A DNA stretch of 64,000 bases from Eunapius fragilis (Eukaryota > Porifera > Demospongiae > Spongillida > Spongillidae): contig OY811989.1 of the NCBI GenBank assembly GCA_963681505.1, forward strand, positions 1,064,577 through 1,128,576, read 5' to 3'. The notes under the pieces are model-generated. The model worked only from the letters and a program-made list of their open reading frames with translations. It was not told the origin of the DNA and made no database searches. Numbering within the stretch: the stretch's first letter is position 1; each line of letters starts with the position of its first letter. Both the position numbers and the translations under genes were made by a program. Of this stretch, positions 36,601 through 47,700 are shown piece after piece.

Positions 36601-39484
36601 GGCTCAAGACATTGGTGCAACATATGGTAAACTGGCTAGAGCTCTTGTAGCAGTGGGAGAAACAGACTGTGCCCAGAAGTTAGCAGACAAGATTGGTCAG
36701 TTGTTGTATTGAGCAGCTTTTATGATATTTTATATTAGTGCACTTTTTTGGTCACAACAGGGTTCAGTTTAGAAGACATAACTAGTGTCCATGTAACACA
36801 AGATGCAACAGCTGTCAATGGTAGAAAACCAGCTTCCTGGGAGTGTATAAAGCAAATGTGTTGAGTATATGATGTCATTGCACTCCATACATGATGTCAT
36901 TGCACTATACATGATGTCATTGCACTCCATACATGATGTCATTGCACTCCATACGTGATGTCATTGCACTCCATACATGATGTCATTGCACTCCATGATG
37001 TCATTGCACTCCATACATGATGTCATTGCACTCCATACATGATGTCATTGCACTGTCATTAAATTTTCCCAACCCCCCATGCCCCGCCCCCTATCCAGGT
37101 ATCCTCTCATGGAGGGACAAAGACCTAGACCTCCTACTCTACACACTGGTGTTGGACCTGAAGCCAGACCAGGTGGAAGGCCACACCCCTTATATTGTGG
37201 CTCACCTGATATACATGTGCCTGCGTTACCCTGATCACTGTCACAAGGAGAAAGAGACCATCAGGTTCATCCAGGGGGTCATCAAGGGAATCCAACATGT
37301 CACCACAGTGAGTAAGGATGACCTTGGAGGTGTGTGGGGGGAGGTGGGAGTAGGGAGTGTGAGGAAGGAACTAGTGGGGATATTCTAAGGATTGTGATCC
37401 CTGTTCTGTGCTCAGCAACACCAGGAGAATCTGCAGATGTTGGCATTCTGGTTGGCCAACACAACAGTACTGTCCCTCCATCTTAGGCGGTACAGAGAGG
37501 ATAATCAGGTGAGGGGTGTGAACAGAATACCACGTAATCACACCCACACATCACGTCATCATTGAAACATGTCATAAATCTCAGCCATTGAAACCTGATA
37601 AGAATACATGTATGGTTGTGACTGTTTATGCCACACCCACATTACATCATCACTTAGAGCACTAACCACTCTCTCCACCTCCACAGAACCCACAAGTACT
37701 CAACTGTAAGACAAACCTTGATCTCACAGAGTACCACCACAAGCTAAATATGCTGGCCATTGACATCTACAAAATGATTATTAAACTGTCCCAGGATATG
37801 ATTAAAGCATTGATTGGTAAGTTGAAATTAATGGCTGTGTGCTGTTCTTATATGGGATGGCTCAATATATTTTTAATATACATTTACCAGCACCATAAAT
37901 GGGGGCTGAACTTACACCTATTGTAACTGAAGGTCCACCATGCAACCTAGGGACATGCTCTGTAACCAGGGACATACTCTGTAACCAGGGACATGCTCTA
38001 TAACCAGGGACGTGCTCTGTCTGTAACCAGGGACATGCTCTTTAACCAGGGACATGGTCTGTCTCCCTAATGCAGTTCCCTGTATGTTGGAATACGAAGG
38101 CCTTCTTATGGGTACTGCTGGCAGCATGAAGGGGGACACCAAGAGGAAGGCCAATGTCCCCAAGATGACTGTCATGGATCTGGTGAACACACTGGAGGAG
38201 ATTGTTGGCACATTGGAGTATGAGCATGTAGACCACAGCCTTGTATTGCAGGTGTTTAAACAGGTGTGTGTACACGGGATGTGTGATAATGTACTATTTA
38301 GTACCCATGGTCACACATCTCCCCTCCTCCCCACATGTGATAGTGTACCAGTACCCATGCTCATACATCTCCCCTGATAATGTACCAGTACCCATGGTCA
38401 TACATCTCCCCTCCTCCCCACATGTGATAATGTACCAGTACCCATGCTCACACATCTCCCCTCCTCCCCACATGTGATAATGTACCAGTACCCATGGTCA
38501 TACATCTCCCCTCCTCCCCACATGTGATAATGTACCAGTACCCATGGTCATACATCTCCCCTCCTCCCCACATGTGATAATGTACCAGTACCCATGGTCA
38601 TACATCTCCCCTCCTCCCCACATGTGATAATGTACCAGTACCCATGGTCATACATCTCCCCTCCTCCCCACGTGTGATAATGTACCAGTACCCATGGTCA
38701 TACATCTCCCCTCCTCCCCACATTCCCTCCTCCCCAGCTCTTCTATTACATCAATGGGCTAATGCTCAACACCATTATGGATAAGCAGAAGATGTGTCAT
38801 TGGGAGCATGGCCTACAGATATTGTCAGTCTCATGTTTAGCATGTCTCCAGCAGCCATATTAACACACTACTATTCCCTCACAGCTACAACCTCAGCCAG
38901 TTGGAGGAGTGGTGTAGAAAGAGAGGACTGGCAGAGAACACTGTGTTAGCTGAGATCAGTCCTGTGTACCAGACATGTAAGCTGCTTCAGATGAACAAGA
39001 CTGATGTCACGGAGATTACTTCCATCTGCAGCTCACTTAATCCACTACAGGTATGGACTGGGGATGAGATTAACATGGCGAAAACTTTGGAGGGAGATAA
39101 CGAGAAGGGCTTAGGGAGGGAAGAGGAATTATGGTACTTATTTTATTGAGGAGTGTATGGACAATTGTTATCCATAATCAATTTGATCATTTACATCACT
39201 CTCACACACATACTCTGCCTTCACCTGCTGCTTCTCCTCCTCTCGATCAATAGATCCATAAAATTTTGACCCTGTATGTCCATGGTGGTCTTGAAGCTCC
39301 TGTCCCTAACACTGTACTGAAGGAGTTTGAAAAGAAGAGACGGGAAGACAAAAGACCCATCAAGCTGATGGTTAACCTTCAACACCTGTACTCCATCACC
39401 CTTCCCACCACCCCAGTGGATGTTAATTTTCAGGAGATCACCCTGCCTCCAACTTTGAAAGCAAACTTCCTCACAATGATGTAA
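30689..39484 (+). CDS. Ankyrin / death-domain / myosin-V-tail chimera
   Basis: Predicted 2,221-residue cytosolic protein from 12 exons: 30,689-35,357; 35,440-35,454; 35,773-36,063; 36,168-36,695; 36,761-36,820; 37,099-37,307; 37,416-37,508; 37,687-37,816; 38,076-38,263; 38,738-38,823; 38,885-39,050; 39,254-39,484 (TAA). Order: about 43 ankyrin repeats, death-like domain, heptapeptide array, second death-like domain, then a full myosin-V globular tail (DIL). No signal peptide, membrane segment, motor or IQ motif is seen. All five junctions between modules are phase 1 (G|GN), and the hand-built frame closes without a stop. The 15-bp exon and the 60-bp exon (FSLEDITSVHV...) are the least certain; skipping either keeps frame. 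Ankyrin and death domains are adaptor modules and the myosin-V tail binds cargo adaptors, so a scaffold role is inferred. The alternative is two separate genes. Confidence 0.7.
30880..35300 (+). repeat. Ankyrin array: 21+ units of 207 bp
   Basis: Coding tandem repeat inside exon 1. Each 69-residue unit holds two ankyrin repeats: GRTILHNACYKGHTSLVRLL... and GDTPFTCAGLGGSTLECVELL.... I count 21 near-identical units plus a diverged last one (IKGHIGLLKLLVIKYGCDL). Variation is confined to a few positions (YKGH/YYGH/YQGH, KAPDSNGD/KASDSEGN, TLE/SVE/TSE). The uniformity at DNA level, including silent sites, points to recent unequal exchange or gene conversion. Confidence 0.95.
35773..36063 (+). other. 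Exon encoding first death-like domain
   Basis: A symmetrical phase 1-1 exon of 97 codons. The pattern fits a death-fold domain: TSSMGQTWYDFGAFIGV (helix 1-2, with the typical W), HLEDLKGMSSGQMSRIMRWW (helix 3-4), and PRWHTLVKAI (helix 5, RW motif), then SVAEEIALSH. Assigned by motif pattern, not by search. Confidence 0.7.
36188..36418 (+). repeat. In-frame 21-bp minisatellite (NGRPEVE x11)
   Basis: Eleven tandem 21-bp units inside exon 4 encode NGRPEVE with few changes (ELE, EVK, EME). It lies between the two death-like domains and ends at KPAILDVENDRPKLKH. It would form a charged, probably extended or helical linker. The antisense proline/serine frame is an artefact. Confidence 0.95.
36460..36695 (+). 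other. Second death-like domain
   Basis: Follows the heptapeptide linker in exon 4: LLQFFSWQSVGLELGMEDIA, EHDHPRDLNGARIDMLSTWL, TYGKLARALVAVGETDCAQKL. The L..LG / MLS.WL / TY..L..AL spacing fits a death domain of the kind paired with ankyrin repeats in invertebrates. The exon ends at phase 1 (ATT G|GTCAGT). If not spliced there, the frame stops 6 codons later. Confidence 0.65.
36868..37052 (+). repeat. 22-bp minisatellite, intron 5 of chimera gene
   Basis: About 8 units of ATGATGTCATTGCACTCCATAC with small deletions, sitting exactly in the intron that joins the ankyrin/death part to the DIL part. It stops about 45 bp before the acceptor at 37,098. Confidence 0.9.
37920..38065 (+). repeat. 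~19-bp minisatellite before exon 9
   Basis: About 7 units of CTCTGTAACCAGGGACATG with length variants. It ends about 10 bp before the acceptor region at 38,075, so it may have displaced the normal branch-point/pyrimidine region. Confidence 0.85.
38275..38722 (+). repeat. ~50-bp minisatellite with pyrimidine tracts
   Basis: About 9 units of roughly 50 bp combining TGATAATGTACCAGTACCCA with ACATCTCCCCTCCTCCCCAC. The last unit runs into the acceptor TCCCTCCTCCCCAG of exon 10 (38,738). Each unit therefore contains a copy of the polypyrimidine tract. Confidence 0.9.
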
Positions 39485-39649
39485 TGTGTTGTGATAATAT
39501 GGGACATGTTGATTATGCTGCACATATCTGAGTGTTAAGAACTAAATGCAAAGATAGAATATGCTAGCCATGTTACATATGTATTAACCTGTCGTGGTGT
39601 TCTACCATTTTGGAGATGTAAGTGTAGTGCAATATTTGTTTGTTTTCAT

Positions 39650-40500
39650 CGTGGTCAGAGGTGTCCACTGGTCCTGCCCCCTAGCCTGGTCAGAGGTGTC
39701 CACTGGTCCTGCCCCCTAGCCTGGTCAGAGGTGTCCACTGGTCCTGCCCCCTAGCCTGGTCAGAGGTGTCCACTGGTCCTGCCCCCCTAGCCTGGTCAGA
39801 GGTGTCCACTGGTCCTGCCCCCTAGCCTGGTCAGAGGTGTCCACTGGTCCTGCCCCCTAGCCTGGTCAGAGGTGTCCACTGGTCCTGCCCCCTAGCCTGG
39901 TCAGAGGTGTCCACTGGTTCTACCCCCTAGCCTGGTCAGAGGTGTCCACTGGTCCTGCCCCCTAGCCTGGTCAGAGGTGTCCACTTGTCTTGCCTCTTAG
40001 CCTGGTCAGAGGTGTCCACTGGTCCTGCCCCCTAGCCTGGTCAGAGGTGTCCACTGGTCTTGCCCCCTAGCCTGGTCAGAGGTGTCCACTGGTCCTGCCT
40101 CCTAGCCTGGTCAGAGATGTCCACTGGTCCTGCCCCCTAGCCTGGTCAGAGATGTCCACTGGTCCTGCCTCCTAGCCTGGTCAGAGGTGTCCACTGGTCC
40201 TACCTCCTAGCCTGGTCAGGTGTCCACTGGTCCTGCCCCCTAGCCTGGTCAGAGGTGTCCACTGGTCCTGCCCCCTAGCCTGGTCAGAGGTGTCCACTGG
40301 TCCTGCCCCCTAGCCTGGTCAGAGGTGTCCACTGGTCCTGTCCCCTAGCCTGGTCAGAGATGTTCACTGGTCCTGCCCCTAGCCTGGCCAGAGGTGTCCA
40401 CTGGTCCTGCCTCCTAGCCTGGTCAGAGGTGTCCACTGGTCCTGTCCCCTAGCCTGGTCAGGTGTCCACTGGTCCTGCCCCCTAGCCTGGTCAGGGGTGT
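39650..40500 (+). repeat. 35-bp minisatellite downstream of chimera gene
   Basis: About 24 units of the type GCCTGGTCAGAGGTGTCC followed by ACTGGTCCTGCCCCCTA, with scattered C/T changes and 3-bp deletions. It begins about 165 bp after the stop codon, so it may lie in or just beyond the 3' UTR. Confidence 0.95.
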
Positions 40501-41468
40501 ATATAAGCTTTTAAACTAAGCAGGGAAGGGTGACTCAACAGGTCTGTTGCCTTTTCTCATCCTGCTTATTATTTGTGAGTATTACGGTTTTTTACATTGA
40601 ACACTGTGGGATGATGAAAATTATTACAGGGTTTGGTGATTACAGTGGGGGTGGGGCTCAGAATAGTGGCATTTGTAATTGACAACTTTATGCTTGCAAC
40701 TGTGTAATCGCTAGTGCATCAATGATTGCGCAATAACAACTATATTTTAAAAGTTTGTTTAACTTCAAATGACAAGTGCCAGTATCTGTTGCAATCTTCC
40801 AGGTGATGGTACTTGGATGCTGTTCAGGTCACATCTCTGCTGCATGCGTGACCTCTTTGCAACCCCATCCTGAGATTGGCATTAATTAGGTCTCCTAGCT
40901 ACCTGTGTGTGCCTGGGTGGCCTAGTTGTTAACCCACACAATGTCTGTCATCTTTCCCAGTTTTCAAACTCATCTGGTTCAACACATAGGGGGCGCAGAA
41001 AGTAATGTGATACCATCAGAAAATTACCAGGTGTACAATATGCAATGAATCACTTTTAGTGAACCAATCAAATTAAAGAGGACAACAAACATCATCTCAT
41101 CAGTGTTCCAACTATAAATGAGTGGGTGTGTCTCAATGAGTGGGTGTGTCTCTAGAACTCATTGAAGCAAGTTGATTGCTCTATGGTCTAAGTGTACTGC
41201 AGTTTCATGCTCATCCCTCATAATATCGCCAGAGGATATTGCTACATGAAATGTGTGGCCAACTAGAATCAAGACAACTTGTCTAAACAACATTCAATCA
41301 ATGTTCTAGCACTTCTAGCACCCAACACATGTACATATAGGTAGCAGTGACCAACAAACAAATACACCCTATTCATCATCTCTCCATGCTACTGCCTGAA
41401 CGTCAGGGCTTAACAAAGTGCCAGGTGTCCACTGAATAGTAACAAAAAAAAAAGTGTAAGGAAATGTT
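40501..41468. other. Intergenic, no gene seen
   Basis: Between two converging genes. A GTATATAAGC motif at about 40,498-40,507 resembles a TATA box, but no coding or RNA gene follows it. The rest is unremarkable AT-rich sequence. Confidence 0.45.
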
Positions 41469-42355
41469 TTAGTGCTCAGAACTATACAGTGACATACCCT
41501 CTGTGGGAATAGCAGCTGGTGGACCATATGCCTTCTTCTTGCTGACTATCTCCTGAGCAGCTGCCTGAGTGAGCAGTCCTGTTTTGCCAGTAAGAGCTGT
41601 ATGTTGGCTATGCACAAAACATGGGTGGTTAAACAATCCAAAATGAAGCACACCATGTGCAGACCTAGAGATGGAGCCTGGTTTGCTCTTGCCGTCGATC
41701 AGGTTAACCCACTGATGATGCATCTCTTCAATCACCTTTACGGCATAGCTCTGGAGAGATGTTATGATATTAATACCATTGGGCACCAGAGTGTAGAAAG
41801 AGTGTGTTGGACTGCACTAAATGTTATACCAAATCATGTTCTGTTTTAGACACTACTCTTATCTCCAGGGCAACTACAGTCCAAACAAATACTCATCTAC
41901 CCCCACACATACATGCAGCTACCAAACAAAACTACATTTTAGTTCTGGTACACTAATTCTCCCCCCCCCCCCCCCCCCCGCACACACACACCCATTACCT
42001 TATCCTGTACGTTGCCATCAAATGCAAACGCATTGGCTGGCTTTCCAGTAGGCATCTTGTACACTCTGAACCAGTTCACAGTGGCCTTGTTGGACAGAAG
42101 AGGGCGTTACCAACACGTACCTGTACCAAATGCTGCCATACTGAGGGACTCAAATGTGAACGAGCAATCTAGAACATATTGTTATTAGTCCATGTCTTTA
42201 TGTTATGGACTGCTGTGTAGTCCCCAAATGTGTGTGTGTGTGTGTCCTCACTAGGATGGCTGCTGGAATGGAAAACATGTCCCCCAGTTGTGAATGTGCT
42301 ACTATCCCTTACAATTACATTCATGACCACACACACTCCTCCCCCTCACAATACA

Positions 42356-42389
<34 letters not shown>

Positions 42390-44595
42390 GCTTCCCTGCC
42401 CACTCCAAATGGTTACAGTAGTCTCCCAACAGAATGAACCAACCTCCAAGAAACCAGGCATAACTCTTTCCACATCCTTAATATCTGTGAAGACAAGATG
42501 AAGTATCTCCTGTCCCCATGGCTACCATGAAGCTTACCATTCAGGTCCTTAGCACGTGCATCATTGACATCTATGGCCAGGATCTTCCAGTCAGTCTCAC
42601 CTGGTGTGTGTGCGCGTGCGTGTGTGTGCGTGTGCATGTGTGTGCGTGTGCATGTGTGTGTGTGCACATATGTGTGTTAAGTACATTGCAGGGTGCATGA
42701 AAGGGTGTACGGTTGTCAAAGATGGAACCATTACAAGGCGGGCAACAGACATCACACACACAACAAGAGGTACTAATTGGAACCTTCCATTAGGGTGATA
42801 GGGGATGATGGGGGAAGGGGGACAGTTAAGCTGATGGAGAGGCTGATAGACCCACAGGTAAGCTTGGTCTGGAATAACCACTCATTTCATTGTTCTTCAC
42901 AACTTTCACTTTCAGTGCATCATGTACACAGGAGCAGCTGCACATACCCTCATCAATAAGTGCAATGGTTCCGAGGACCTTCACTTTCTTCACCTCCCCT
43001 CTCCTGCCCACCGCTGTGCCTATCTCGCACACGTCCAGAGGGTCGTTGTCACCTTTGGCATGCGTGTTTGGGTCCACGTGGGAGGGGTCTTCCCAAGTCT
43101 TGGGGCAGTCACACGAAGGTGATAAGGGAGCAGTGCATTTTGAGGTGCAACTATTTGTGGGAGGTGGACTACCTTACCTGAGGGAAGGCACCGTAGTTCC
43201 AGATGTAGCCGTGGTAAGGAAAGCAGTTGTCCACAAAGCGCAGCTTGTCCTTCTTCACGTCCTGCTTAATGGGGTTGAGTGGTTCCGACGTGCTGATCTG
43301 AAGGGACGCAATGACTTACAGCAGGTGTACGAATAAATGTGGGGGTGACCATTGGGGGGGGGGGGGGGGGGAGGGGCGGAGGGCTGGGTAGATATGCCCA
43401 ATGCAAACGTATTACCAAGTACTATAATTACAACATAAGGTGTAAACAGCTTAGTAATACTGTAAACAGCTAGATAATAATCTGGACCCATGCCAGCCTA
43501 CCTGGCTGATCCTGTTTACATTTCAAAACTGTAATGTGTGCTCAGATCAAATCTTAGCAGCAGATTGGGTGTAGTCGCAAGGCGTGGCTGCATAGTTACC
43601 GTTGATTAATAAAAACATGGATCGCCCATATTCCTATATTATTATTATTATTATTATTATTATTTTTGTCATTCAAGTGGTTGTGCAAGGATAATGCGCC
43701 AGAATACGACCCAGTACTGTATTGGGCTATTCCATTACTTAGCTGTACACCCCTACAGATGACAATAAATGGTGTCACGGGTTTTTTTTTTCCTCGTAAA
43801 CATGAGGTTGTCCAGGGGTGTTTTGGAAATATGTCTCGGGTGGTGGTGGTATGAATGCCTGTCTGGGGGGTTTGCAGGTAAAACATACGCTTATCCAGGA
43901 TAGGTGTAATCAAATAAACGCTTGTCCAGGGTGTACTTTAAAGCCTGTCCCGGGGGGTGTAGACAAAACGGACACCTGTTCAGGGGTGATTTTACATATT
44001 GTCCTGGGGGGGGAGGGGGGGGGGGGGGGGGGGGTTGCGTTGGTGTAGTCTGTAAGGGAATAGCCAAGCATGCACACATCGCGGGGGTAGAACACACTTT
44101 GCCGTTCACATTACCACTTGGTGCCGTGCCCTACCCCATAATATTGTGGGGTCAAAATAGCGCGCGGTACGCAGTTTGACGGCAAGCGGCACCCGTTCAC
44201 ATCTAAGTAATAAAAACGTGTGTGTACCGTGCTGTGGTTTGGTCGTTGTTGGTGCAATTACGCTTATCCAAGGTCAAAGCCTACCTCCATCTTAGCGTTG
44301 GTCCATCGCGGAATTTCAACCAGCATGTTCAGGACAGACTTGTCCTCAGTGGCGTATAGGGGTATATCGTGAAAGGGAGAGACGTAGTCGTCGCCTTTCT
44401 CTGTCAAAAAAACAGGGGCGGAAGGGTGGTTATGCAGGTGCATAGTATCAGTTTATGCAGAGCACGCACCCGCGAAGAAACGTCACAGCGCGCAGCCACG
44501 TTTGCAACCAGCCTTTTGGCTGGTTTCAACTTACTGACAAAGACGCGGTAGTCTGCGGTATACGGGCTGCCTCGTTCTTCCACGCTGTATGCCAT
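41469..44595 (-). CDS. Soluble inorganic pyrophosphatase
   Basis: Hydrolyses pyrophosphate to phosphate, pulling biosynthetic reactions forward; Mg-dependent family I enzyme, cytosolic or mitochondrial. Nine exons on the minus strand: 44,535-44,595; 44,285-44,400; 43,178-43,297; 42,948-43,098; 42,538-42,600; 42,444-42,484; 41,999-42,085; 41,654-41,750; 41,469-41,596. They sum to 287 residues, about the normal eukaryotic length, with every junction in frame. Signatures: [56 protein letters not shown], the active-site [12 protein letters not shown] (metal-binding aspartates), [20 protein letters not shown], and [17 protein letters not shown]. The last-but-one donor (CATG|GTGTGC) was chosen because it alone keeps frame. 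The start is the [20 protein letters not shown] exon. Head to head with the S15 gene. Confidence 0.9.
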
Positions 44596-44722
44596 TCTCG
44601 ACACGCTACGACAGCAACGCTTCAAAGAATTGAGATAATGTCTCGCAAAAATGAGCATTAAAGAAGGCGGGTCCTTAAAGCGCGTGGCGATGTGAGAATA
44701 TACGGAAGTACGCGGAACGCGG
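44596..44722. promoter_or_regulatory. Putative bidirectional promoter, pyrophosphatase/S15
   Basis: 127 bp between the pyrophosphatase start codon (-, 44,595) and the candidate S15 start codon (+, 44,723). No TATA box is visible on either strand. Both products are housekeeping, so a shared TATA-less promoter is the simple reading. Transcription starts are unknown. Confidence 0.4.
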
Positions 44723-47700
44723 ATGGCAGCACTGAAGAGTGTACTAACGGGATGGGTTTCGACCCTTTGCACTAAGAAGCTTCCCTTAACCATAGCAGGT
44801 TAGCTTAATACTACAGACCGGAGGAGCCGTATCGACCCATACGTTTCCAGTACCTCTTCAAGCGAGGCTTAGAAATGGAAGCACTCTTACAGAGCGACCT
44901 GTTACCAGTGTTGATGCGGCGGGACCTGCGAGTGCATTAACGGGCAGCCTCAAAGTGAAGCAGCTTCTAGAAAGGCAGGTTTCGTTTTTAAAAGAATAAC
45001 GAATGAACCAAGCGTAACAATCAACTCAGCTCCCCCGCCGAGGTACGGAAGATCTTCAGCTTGGAATTCGCTAGTCAGGTACGTACTCCAATTAGAGAAC
45101 ACGCATGCAGCGTATAGCAACGTGCTGTTAGCAAAGCTTGAGAAACTGGTGGTAGTATTGCATTCGGGGGTATGTGGGAGATGCATGTAACTGGGGATTG
45201 ATGGAAGCAGATCCAAAGGTGGGGGGTGGGGGGGGGGGGGGGGGGGGGGGGGGGTCCAAGGTAGTAAAGAGATCAGTGATTTGTTCGCTTTTCATTGTGC
45301 CTGAAGATGTGGTGAGTGTGTTTCACTGCTCTTAAATGAGGCTAATGCAACTAGTACATATTTCCCTTGTGCCCTAACCAGTGCATATGGGAGGTGTGGT
45401 AAGTATGGGGTGTGGTAGGTGCTGTGAGGTGCAGGTGGAGGTGTGGTACGTATGGGAGGTGGGGCACAGTAAGCTCCCTATGAGGGTATGGACTGAACAA
45501 TTCCACTAGTATGTTGGTCACTTCTCTGACAAACTGTCAAGTAGCAGGTTTTTTCACATTGTCTTCAGCCCATTCCACATTTGTCTTCAGCCCATTCCAC
45601 ATTTGTCTTCAGCCCATTCCACATTTGTCTTCAGTCCATTCCACATTTGTCTTCAGCCCATTCCACATTTGTCTTCAGCCCATTCCACATTGACCCATTG
45701 CTGCGCTACTTATAGGTGGGGTCAGTGTGTCACGTTGTTTAGAGCGGTCAATGCCCAAATGTACCCACACTGTTGTTGTAACGTACTGACACTGTTGTTG
45801 TAACGTACCCACACTGTTGTTGTAACATACACGTACGTGCAGCAACAATAGAAATGTTATTGGAACATTCAATTACATTACTTACATTAATGACTCGCTT
45901 TCAAATAACGGTTAAGTATGGGTATAGGGATTGTGTGTGGAGGGAGGAGGGAAGGAGGATGGTAAGTGTACCAATATGCCAAAAGCTTTTGCAGTTACTG
46001 CAGACCACAGTAGACATGGTCTGGCCCGTAGGCTGGTTGGGGAGATAGGGGAGGAGGGGTTCGGGACAACAATAAGGGTGGAACGAACAGTGAGGGTGTG
46101 GGTGTGTGAGGGGGCTGATCCCCCCTCATCCCACTCAGCCAAGGGGGTATGGGGGGCGCTGTAAGCTCCCCCAGCAGGGTCTGGGGTGGAGCCCCAGAAA
46201 CTTTAAAAACATAAGGAATTTCTATTTTTTCACGGACTCTTTCTGTACCTGTACATCGCTTACACTATGTACAGAATGTATGTCGAGATAAGGTTAGAAT
46301 ATCGAGATAAGGTTAGAATGTCAAGATAAGGTTAGAATGTCGGGATAAGGTTAGAATGTCGAGATAAGGTTAGAATGTTGGGCAGGTCCCAATAGAGAGC
46401 TCATGCTAATTACATTCCAAGTTACAGAGGCAAGCTTTAAGTTTTTATCTTGAGCAAATAATGCTGCAATACCTGGGGGTGTGTCTACGCTGGTAAAGCA
46501 TATATTCTATAGAGTACGTAACCTAGGCGATATAATGGTAACCTAGGCGATATAATGGTAAAGCCATTTCAGAAGTGAATGACTCATTGCGAAGGAGAAT
46601 GAAAATCAGTTAATACCTTGTTCAATCCGTCATGTTCACCGGAGGTCATATCTATGGCTCAAACAAAAGCCCTGCACACAGTTACAAGCCATTACTATAT
46701 TATGTGGTGATGAATTGCTATGGTGATAACTTCATGATGTCATACAGTAAGTGTTGCGTAGAGACTAGCTCGTGCCCAGACTTCACACACCGTGTGCTCA
46801 TTAGCAATGAATAAATTATTTTGATGGCAAGCGTGGAACTAATTTGGACAAGCGGGGGGGTGGGGGGGTCGACTGAACCCACCGATCCGACCCCCCCCCC
46901 CCCCAGGCTACGGATCTGATAGTTCTTGACACTTGGGCATAAAGTAAAATGTAAATTGTGCTAGACATAACCTTCACACTGTGCTAGACATAGCCTTCAC
47001 ATTGCGCTAGACATAGCCTTCACACTGCGCTAGACATAGCCTTCACATTGCGCTAGACATAGCCTTCACACTGCGCTAGACATAGCCTTCACATTGCGCT
47101 AGACATAGCCTTGACACTGCACTAGACATAGCCTTCACACTGCACTAGACATAGCCTTGACACTGTGCTAGACATAACCTTCACACTGTGCTAGACATAG
47201 CCTTCACACTGTGCTAGACATAGCCTTCACATTGCACATAGCCTTCACACTGCGCGAGACATAACCTTCACACTGTGCTAGACATAGCCTTCACATTGCG
47301 CTAGACATAGCCTTCACATTGATTTGAAGCAGTTTCAAATACAAATACCCACCAATCTAATTACAACCATTAAAATTAGGTTCTGCCCAAGTTTGTGCCA
47401 CAAACTTGGGGGTATTTACCATACACCTTGGAGATGTGTGGGCTAAATGCCTTTAGTCTCTTTTTCCCAAAGCTTTGCATTTCATTAGTTAGCTTTTGTG
47501 TACTGATGGGACTACCTTGGCTCTGTGTACTGATGGGGATATCATGGCCCTGTGTACTGATGGGGATATCATGGCCCTGTGTACTGATGGGGATATCTTG
47601 GCCCTGTGTACTGATGGGGATATCTTGGCCCTGTGTACTGATGGGGATATCATGGCCCTGTGTACTGATGGGGATATCATGGCCCTGTGTACTGATGGTG

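Larger units (their letters stand above)
37099..39484 (+). other. Myosin-V globular tail (DIL) exons
   Basis: Seven exons encode a complete cargo-binding tail: GILSWRDKDLDLLLYTLVLD, LQMLAFWLANTTVLSLHLRR, NCKTNLDLTEYHHKLNMLAI, VPCMLEYEGLL, LFYYINGLMLNTIMDK, YNLSQLEEWCRKRGL, and the C-terminal sheet segment ITLPPTLKANFLTMM. Order and spacing follow myosin-V tails, which are closer by eye than the DIL domains of afadin or RADIL. Internal intron phases are mixed (0,0,1,0,2,0), unlike the uniform phase-1 joints upstream. Confidence 0.85.

Noticed and set aside
37099-39484. DIL exons as a full myosin-V gene missing its motor through truncation
   Set aside because: No motor, IQ or coiled-coil exon remnants lie upstream; instead the exon upstream joins in phase 1 to the ankyrin/death part, so a fusion is the better reading, though two genes remain possible.
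40498-40570. TATA-like motif after the 35-bp minisatellite as the promoter of a new gene
   Set aside because: No coding exon, tRNA or snRNA-like structure follows before the pyrophosphatase 3' end; kept only as a note.
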